39,401 nt of DNA from Gordonia neofelifaecis NRRL B-59395 (GTDB lineage Bacteria; Actinomycetota; Actinomycetes; Mycobacteriales; Mycobacteriaceae). Each line of letters starts with the position of its first letter. Positions within the stretch are counted from its first letter, which is position 1. Shown piece by piece: positions 35,477 through 39,401 of this stretch. The translations under genes were made by a program, and so were the position numbers. Where the stretch lies: positions 1-39,401 of the forward strand of contig NZ_AEUD01000023.1 of NCBI RefSeq assembly GCF_000192435.1, in the 5' to 3' direction. The notes under the pieces are model-generated. The model was not told where the DNA came from and did no database searches. It worked only from the letters and a program-made list of their open reading frames with translations.

Positions 35477-36163
35477 TCAGAACAGCTTGAACTCGTTGTT
35501 CTCCGTGCCGCGCAGTTTGTCGTAATCCAGGGTGACGCAACGGATTCCGCGGTCGTTCGCGAGGGTCTTCGCCTGCGGCTTGATCGCTTGGGCGGCGAAC
35601 ACGCCGCTGACCGGGGCGATCGTCGCGTCACGGTTCAACAGGTCGAGGTAGCGCGTCAGCTGTTCCACACCGTCGATCTCGCCGCGACGCTTGATCTCCA
35701 CGGCGACGGTGTGTCCGTCGGCGTCACGGCAGAGGATGTCGACGGGCCCGATCGCCGTCATGTACTCCCTCCGGATGAGGGTGTAGCCGGGCCCGAGCGT
35801 CTCGATGTGCTCGGCCAGCAGCTCCTGAAGATGGGCTTCGACGCCGTCCTTCACCAGACCGGGGTCGAGTCCGAACTCGTGGCTCGAGTCGTGATGGAAC
35901 TCGGCGATGCTGATCCGCAGTTGTTCGCCTGCCTTGTTCTCGACCACCCAGACCGCGTCGATCCCGTCGGTTCCCTCGGCCGGCGGCTCTTCGACGAGCC
36001 AGCACGGCGGGCTCATCCAGTTGAGCGGTTTGTAGGCGCGGTCGTCCGCGTGGATGCTCACGGACCCATCCGACTTGATGAGGATCAGCCGCTTCGACAT
36101 CGGCAGATGAGCGGTGAGGCGACCGACGTAGTCGACCTGGCAATCGGCAATCACAAGACGCAC
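35477..36163 (-). CDS. nucS: mismatch-specific endonuclease NucS (EndoMS)
   Basis: A 228-residue nuclease that cuts DNA at mismatches and stands in for MutS/MutL in actinobacteria. The N-terminal dimer and DNA-binding domain has [12 protein letters not shown] and [15 protein letters not shown]. The C-terminal RecB-like nuclease has [19 protein letters not shown] followed by [20 protein letters not shown], giving the catalytic Asp, Glu and Lys. The end EFKLF may contact the sliding clamp. It matches Rv1321 over its whole length. The GTG at 36163 is 7 bases after TACACT, so it is leaderless. Confidence 0.96.
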   Translation of the reverse strand: MRLVIADCQVDYVGRLTAHLPMSKRLILIKSDGSVSIHADDRAYKPLNWMSPPCWLVEEPPAEGTDGIDAVWVVENKAGEQLRISIAEFHHDSSHEFGLDPGLVKDGVEAHLQELLAEHIETLGPGYTLIRREYMTAIGPVDILCRDADGHTVAVEIKRRGEIDGVEQLTRYLDLLNRDATIAPVSGVFAAQAIKPQAKTLANDRGIRCVTLDYDKLRGTENNEFKLF

Positions 36164-36170
36164 ATCGCAG

Positions 36171-36176
36171 AGTGTA
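36171..36176 (-). promoter_or_regulatory. -10 element of leaderless nucS
   Basis: On the minus strand, TACACT lies 7 bases before the GTG at 36163. The divergent aldehyde dehydrogenase promoter lies about 50 bp away. Confidence 0.45.
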
Positions 36177-36227
36177 GTGGAGGCCCCCGACAGCTCCGGG
36201 TCCGCCGCAGCACGCATGTCGCAGCGC

Positions 36228-36233
36228 TACCCT
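36228..36233 (+). promoter_or_regulatory. -10 element of the aldehyde dehydrogenase gene
   Basis: TACCCT lies 8 bases before the ATG at 36242. GGGGA between them could also act as a weak ribosome binding site if the transcript is not leaderless. Confidence 0.35.
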
Positions 36234-36241
36234 GGGGAACC

Positions 36242-37753
36242 ATGAGCGAGAGCAGTGGCACCGCGATTCGACTCCCCGACGCCGCAGCAGACCTGCTGCG
36301 AGAAGTCCCCACCGGCCTCTGGATCGGCTCCGGTCCGTGCCCGTCGTCCGACGGATCCACCTTCGACGTGCTGAACCCGGCGACCGGCGGTTCGCTGGCC
36401 ACCGTTGCGAACGCCACCGTCGACGACGCCGTCGCCGCCGTCGACGCCGCGGCAGCCGCCGCCGACGAGTGGGCTGCGACTCCGCCGAGGACACGCGGCG
36501 AGATCCTACGGGCCTCGTTCGAGACGATCACCCGACGCCGCGAGGACTTCGCTCTGCTGATGACCCTCGAGATGGGCAAGACGCTCGACGAGAGCCGAGG
36601 CGAAGTCGCCTATGGTGCCGAGTTCTTCCGATGGTTCTCCGAGGAGGCCGCCCGGATCAACGGGCGCGTGACCACCGCGCCGTCGGGGAACGGCGAGATC
36701 GTGGTGACCAAGGAACCGGTCGGGATCTGTCTGGCCGTGACTCCGTGGAACTTTCCCCTGGCGATGGGGACGCGAAAGATCGGTCCGGCGCTCGCGGCCG
36801 GCTGCACCATGGTGGTCAAACCGTCGGAGGACACGCCTCTCACCACTCTCCTTCTCGCGAAAGTGATGAGCGAGGCCGGACTCCCGCCCGGTGTCCTGTC
36901 CGTCATCCCCACCATGCGAGCACCCGAAGTGGTCGCCGCGGTGATGGCCGACGAACGGCTGCGAAAGGTCTCCTTCACCGGGTCCACGCAGGTGGGCCGC
37001 AAGCTGCTCGAGCAGGCCGCCGGTCACGTCCTCCGGACATCGATGGAGTTGGGCGGCAACGCTCCGTTCATCGTCTTCGACGACGCCGACCTCGACGCCG
37101 CTGTCGACGGCGCGATAGCCGCGAAGATGCGCAACGGCGGTGAGGCCTGCACTGCGGCCAACCGGATTCTGGTCCAGAACTCCGTGCGCGAGGAGTTCAC
37201 CGCGAAGCTCACCGAACGGATCGCGGCCACCGAGGTCGGCCCCGGCTGGGAGCCTGGATCTCTGCTCGGACCCATCATCAATGCGCGGCAGCGCGAGCGG
37301 ATCGCTGATCTCGTGGACGACGCCGCGTCCGACGGCGCTGTGCTCCACACCGGCGGCAGTATCCTGCCGGGGCCCGGCTTCTTCTATCAGCCCACTGTCC
37401 TCGATCAGATCCCTGCCGGCGCCGCCATCCTCCGAGAGGAGATCTTCGGGCCCGTCGCGGCGATCACTGGATTCGACACCGAAGACGAGGCGATCGCCCT
37501 CGCCAACGGCACCGAGTTCGGTCTCGCGTCGTACTTCTACTCCACCGATCTCGCGCGAGTGCAGCGCGTCTCCCGCCGGATTCAAGCCGGAATGGTCGGC
37601 GTGAACCGGGGCGTCATCTCCGATCCGGCTGCCCCGTTCGGCGGGATCAAGCAGTCGGGGCTCGGTTCCGAAGGCGGCTCCGAGGGCATTCAGGAATACC
37701 TGAATACCAAGTACGTGGCTCTGCCTCCGATTCCGACGCCGGACACGCCCTGA
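36242..37753 (+). CDS. NAD(P)-dependent succinate-semialdehyde dehydrogenase (GabD-like)
   Basis: A 503-residue aldehyde dehydrogenase that oxidises aldehydes to acids. The cofactor-binding GVLSVIP and FTGSTQVGRKLL stretch precedes the catalytic Glu in MELGGNAPFIVFDDAD and the catalytic Cys in NGGEACTAANR. EEIFGPVAAI and PFGGIKQSGLGSEGG close the active site. The latter and TPWNFPLAMGTRKIGPALAA are typical of succinate-semialdehyde and related dehydrogenases. The ATG at 36242 follows a TACCCT -10 by 8 bases. It diverges from nucS and converges on the LtrA-like gene, 7 bp away. Substrate assignment is by family resemblance. Confidence 0.88.
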   Translation: MSESSGTAIRLPDAAADLLREVPTGLWIGSGPCPSSDGSTFDVLNPATGGSLATVANATVDDAVAAVDAAAAAADEWAATPPRTRGEILRASFETITRRREDFALLMTLEMGKTLDESRGEVAYGAEFFRWFSEEAARINGRVTTAPSGNGEIVVTKEPVGICLAVTPWNFPLAMGTRKIGPALAAGCTMVVKPSEDTPLTTLLLAKVMSEAGLPPGVLSVIPTMRAPEVVAAVMADERLRKVSFTGSTQVGRKLLEQAAGHVLRTSMELGGNAPFIVFDDADLDAAVDGAIAAKMRNGGEACTAANRILVQNSVREEFTAKLTERIAATEVGPGWEPGSLLGPIINARQRERIADLVDDAASDGAVLHTGGSILPGPGFFYQPTVLDQIPAGAAILREEIFGPVAAITGFDTEDEAIALANGTEFGLASYFYSTDLARVQRVSRRIQAGMVGVNRGVISDPAAPFGGIKQSGLGSEGGSEGIQEYLNTKYVALPPIPTPDTP

Positions 37754-37760
37754 TCCCGCC

Positions 37761-38909
37761 TCAGTAATACGATCCGTGCTCACCGGATCGGAACGTCAAC
37801 AGATCGTCGGCGATGATCGTGGCGTAGACGAACACCAGGATGCCGACCATCTGCAGCCACACATCGCTGACGACCCCGATCGGGATGGTGGCCAGCGCCA
37901 CCGCGGCGGCCAGCAACCGCATCCAGGGCCGAGGTAGTCCGAGCGCCGACCGGAACACCGTCTGCCCCAGCATGTACAGGGCGACGCCGCCGGACAACGC
38001 GGTGGCCTGCGCCCAGGTCGCTTCGTCGCCCGCACGGGCGATGGTCATACCCAGCCCCGCCGCCGTGAAAACGATGCCGAGCAGCATCGGCACCGCACCG
38101 TACCCGTAGGCCACGAGAGCCGGTCGATTCCGGCTCGCCACCGGCAGTCGTTCGAGTGCCAGCTGTCCGTGCTCGTCGTCGGTCCCGAAGAACGCCCACC
38201 ACATCACGTAGCAGATGCTCAGCCCGAGTCCGATCTCGAAGAAGAACCTCGCATCCATCGACAGCCCCGTGAGCCCTGCACCCACGCCGACAATCGATTC
38301 GCCGATCGCGATGATCAGCACGCCCCCGAAGCGCTCACAGTAGTGCGACGGTCGGACGATGAATCCGGTGTCGGCCGAGCTCATGGCGGGAAGCAGAAGG
38401 AGGACCGCCACTGCCGCTCCCCACCACACGTAGGCCGCGGCCCCGTGGACGTAGCCGCCGATCAGCACCAGGATCGCCGCGCCGAGGTTCACCGGCAGGA
38501 TCCGAAGAATCGCCCGCGACGACGACTCCCCGCCCGCCACTCGAAACATGACCGCGTGCAGCAACGTCACACCGAGGAACGCCCACCCGAACACAAGTCC
38601 CCTGCCGCTCACCGCGTCGGGCACCGCGAGGGCGATGGCGAAGAACCCGAACATCCCGATCAGAAGCAACGTCCTGCGCCCAGTGGTCGACGGCGCCACC
38701 TCGTTCGTCAGCCACATGAACCCGCTGTACATCCACCACGTGATGCTGAAGATGAGCGCGACCTCGCCGGCCACACCCCATGTCGGATCGATGCTGAATG
38801 CATGCGTCAGCTGGGTGATCGTGAAGACGAACACGAGGTCGAAGAAGAGCTCCAGAGTCGACGCGCTCGACTGCCCGCCGAGTTCCTCCGCACCGGCTTC
38901 CTCCGTCAT
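37761..38909 (-). CDS. LtrA-family membrane protein
   Basis: A 382-residue membrane protein of the low-temperature-requirement A family. It begins with the family signature STLELFFDLVFVFTITQLTH and has about ten membrane helices. YCERFGGVLIIAIGESIVGV, midway, is also conserved. Despite the name, its biochemical role is not known. The ATG at 38909 is chosen because TACGCT lies 7 bases upstream (38917-38922); longer frames run through repeat DNA and are not credible. It is convergent with the aldehyde dehydrogenase gene. Confidence 0.88.
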   Translation of the reverse strand: MTEEAGAEELGGQSSASTLELFFDLVFVFTITQLTHAFSIDPTWGVAGEVALIFSITWWMYSGFMWLTNEVAPSTTGRRTLLLIGMFGFFAIALAVPDAVSGRGLVFGWAFLGVTLLHAVMFRVAGGESSSRAILRILPVNLGAAILVLIGGYVHGAAAYVWWGAAVAVLLLLPAMSSADTGFIVRPSHYCERFGGVLIIAIGESIVGVGAGLTGLSMDARFFFEIGLGLSICYVMWWAFFGTDDEHGQLALERLPVASRNRPALVAYGYGAVPMLLGIVFTAAGLGMTIARAGDEATWAQATALSGGVALYMLGQTVFRSALGLPRPWMRLLAAAVALATIPIGVVSDVWLQMVGILVFVYATIIADDLLTFRSGEHGSYY

Positions 38910-38916
38910 TCGATGA

Positions 38917-38922
38917 AGCGTA
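38917..38922 (-). promoter_or_regulatory. -10 element of leaderless ltrA-like gene
   Basis: On the minus strand, TACGCT lies 7 bases before the ATG at 38909, with no ribosome binding site. Confidence 0.4.
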
Positions 38923-38949
38923 CCCGCAGCCGAGCGGTCGGACTCCCCC

Positions 38950-39218
38950 CGTCGGTTGAGTGTGTGTCTTCGTTGGATGCGCGGCCGCCCCTCGTTGGTT
39001 GAGCGAGCGGTCTTCGTTCGTTGAGCGTGCGGCCTTCGTTGATGGAGCGAGCGCCCCCTCCGTTGGTTGAGCGAGCGGAGCGAGTCGAAACCACCCGCAC
39101 CAATACGCCGGAACTCACTCCCAGCGTATTCTCGCGGTGGTTTCGACTCGCTGCGCTCGCTCAACCAACGGAGGGGGCGCTCGCTCAACCAACGGAAGGG
39201 AGGGCCGCTCAACCTACG
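38950..39218. repeat. mirrored array of about 22-24-bp repeats
   Basis: Six degenerate copies of CGTTGGTTGAGCGAGCGG start near 38950, 38971, 38993, 39015, 39037 and 39061. Three inverted copies (TCAACCAACG type) lie at 39161, 39185 and 39209. Together they form a left array and a right array that face each other across the inverted repeat. No gene is supported in this stretch. Confidence 0.65.
39045..39186. repeat. 51-bp near-perfect inverted repeat
   Basis: Arms at 39045-39095 and 39136-39186 pair with a single mismatch. The 40-bp loop has an inner stem, AATACGC (39102-39108) with GCGTATT (39124-39130). The arms contain the dispersed GGTTGAGCGAGCGG family sequence also seen at 20-45. The structure could form a cruciform or a long RNA hairpin. 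Confidence 0.8.
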
Positions 39219-39248
39219 AAGGGCGGCCGGCTCGATCACTGTCAGGGT

Positions 39249-39292
39249 GGTCGAGTCAGCTTCCGAGCGGAGCGAGGAAGCGTATCGAGACC
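39249..39292. repeat. GGTCGAGT...CGTATCGAGACC repeat element
   Basis: It shares both ends with the element at 1898-1925. Inside, CTTCC and GGAAG flank a GAGCGGAGCGA core. It is intergenic and REP-like. Confidence 0.5.
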
Positions 39293-39321
39293 CCCACCCC
39301 AAACAACCCGTCAATGCGGAA

Positions 39322-39351
39322 AGTCCCCGACCGGAAAACCGGTCGGGGACT
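39322..39351 (-). terminator. rRNA operon terminator
   Basis: On the minus strand, AGTCCCCGACCGG and CCGGTCGGGGACT pair perfectly over 13 bp around a TTTT loop, followed by TT. It lies about 13 bp beyond the 3' end of the 5S rRNA, where an rrn operon should end. Confidence 0.85.
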
Positions 39352-39363
39352 CCCCAAAGTTGT

Positions 39364-39401
39364 GTTCGGCGGTGACCTACTCTCCCACACCCATTACAGT
39401 G
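39364..39401 (-). rRNA. rrf: 5S rRNA, 3' end only
   Basis: On the minus strand, the last bases read TGGGTGTGGGAGAGTAGGTC followed by ACCGCCGAACAC. This is the conserved 3' part of actinobacterial 5S rRNA. The rest, and the upstream 23S and 16S genes, lie beyond the window. The exact 3' end is uncertain by a few bases. Confidence 0.9.

Noticed and set aside
35372-36241. Long upstream extension of the aldehyde dehydrogenase across nucS
   Set aside because: It is antisense to nucS and has no aldehyde dehydrogenase features before 36242.
38910-39314. N-terminal extension of the LtrA-like protein into the repeats
   Set aside because: The extra 135 codons are pure repeat DNA, and the LtrA signature begins soon after the ATG at 38909.

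Overview
This window is from a high-GC actinobacterium of the mycolic-acid group (Mycobacteriales/Corynebacteriales). Gordonia or a close relative is the best guess. The evidence is strong G/C bias at third codon positions, many GTG starts, frequent leaderless starts with a TANNNT -10 element, an IrtAB siderophore importer, NucS mismatch repair, and gene order that follows the Mycobacterium tuberculosis Rv1321-Rv1349 region. The synteny is recalled from family knowledge; no search was run.

Left part (1-12.2 kb): a membrane permease and its divergent TetR regulator share two palindromic operators. Next come a DEAD-box RNA helicase gene with a broken reading frame, a FadD15-type long-chain acyl-CoA ligase, an OpgC-like membrane acyltransferase interrupted by a short insertion, a PLP-dependent Cys/Met-metabolism enzyme, a LysE-family exporter, a class I methyltransferase divergent from tRNA-Leu(UAG), an EthD-like protein and a pentapeptide-repeat protein.

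Iron and nucleotide block (12.2-20.1 kb): irtA-irtB (siderophore reduction and import) lie under a near-consensus IdeR/DtxR iron box. Divergent from them are an LprD-like membrane protein and a DUF3817 protein. Facing these is rph-rdgB-DUF2470, with 4-nt overlaps. A block of about 234-bp tandem repeats (19279-20121) separates rph from the next minus-strand operon.

Core operon (20.1-24.5 kb, minus strand): clpS, a DUF2017 gene, a P1/S58 peptidase, a rhomboid protease, murI and an Rv1339-like metallo-beta-lactamase-fold phosphodiesterase. Most junctions overlap by 1-4 nt. murI appears to start at ATA where an ATG would be expected. The mec-cysO-cysM genes found here in M. tuberculosis are absent. 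clpS and the plus-strand pncB-pncA-dinG-glgB cluster diverge from one 7-bp TAGGGTA element that can serve as the -10 in both directions.

Right part (30.3-39.4 kb): an SDR, a redox-inactive thioredoxin/TPR protein coupled to DUF3817 and a thiolase (fadA4-like), methylmalonyl-CoA epimerase, a DivIVA-like coiled-coil protein, nucS, a GabD-type aldehyde dehydrogenase and an LtrA-like membrane protein. The window ends in a mirrored array of about 22-bp repeats around a 51-bp inverted repeat, a strong rRNA terminator, and the 3' end of a 5S rRNA gene on the minus strand.

No phage, insertion sequence, CRISPR array or dedicated defence island is visible. The unusual content is regulatory and structural: shared promoters, repeats, start codons and disrupted frames.
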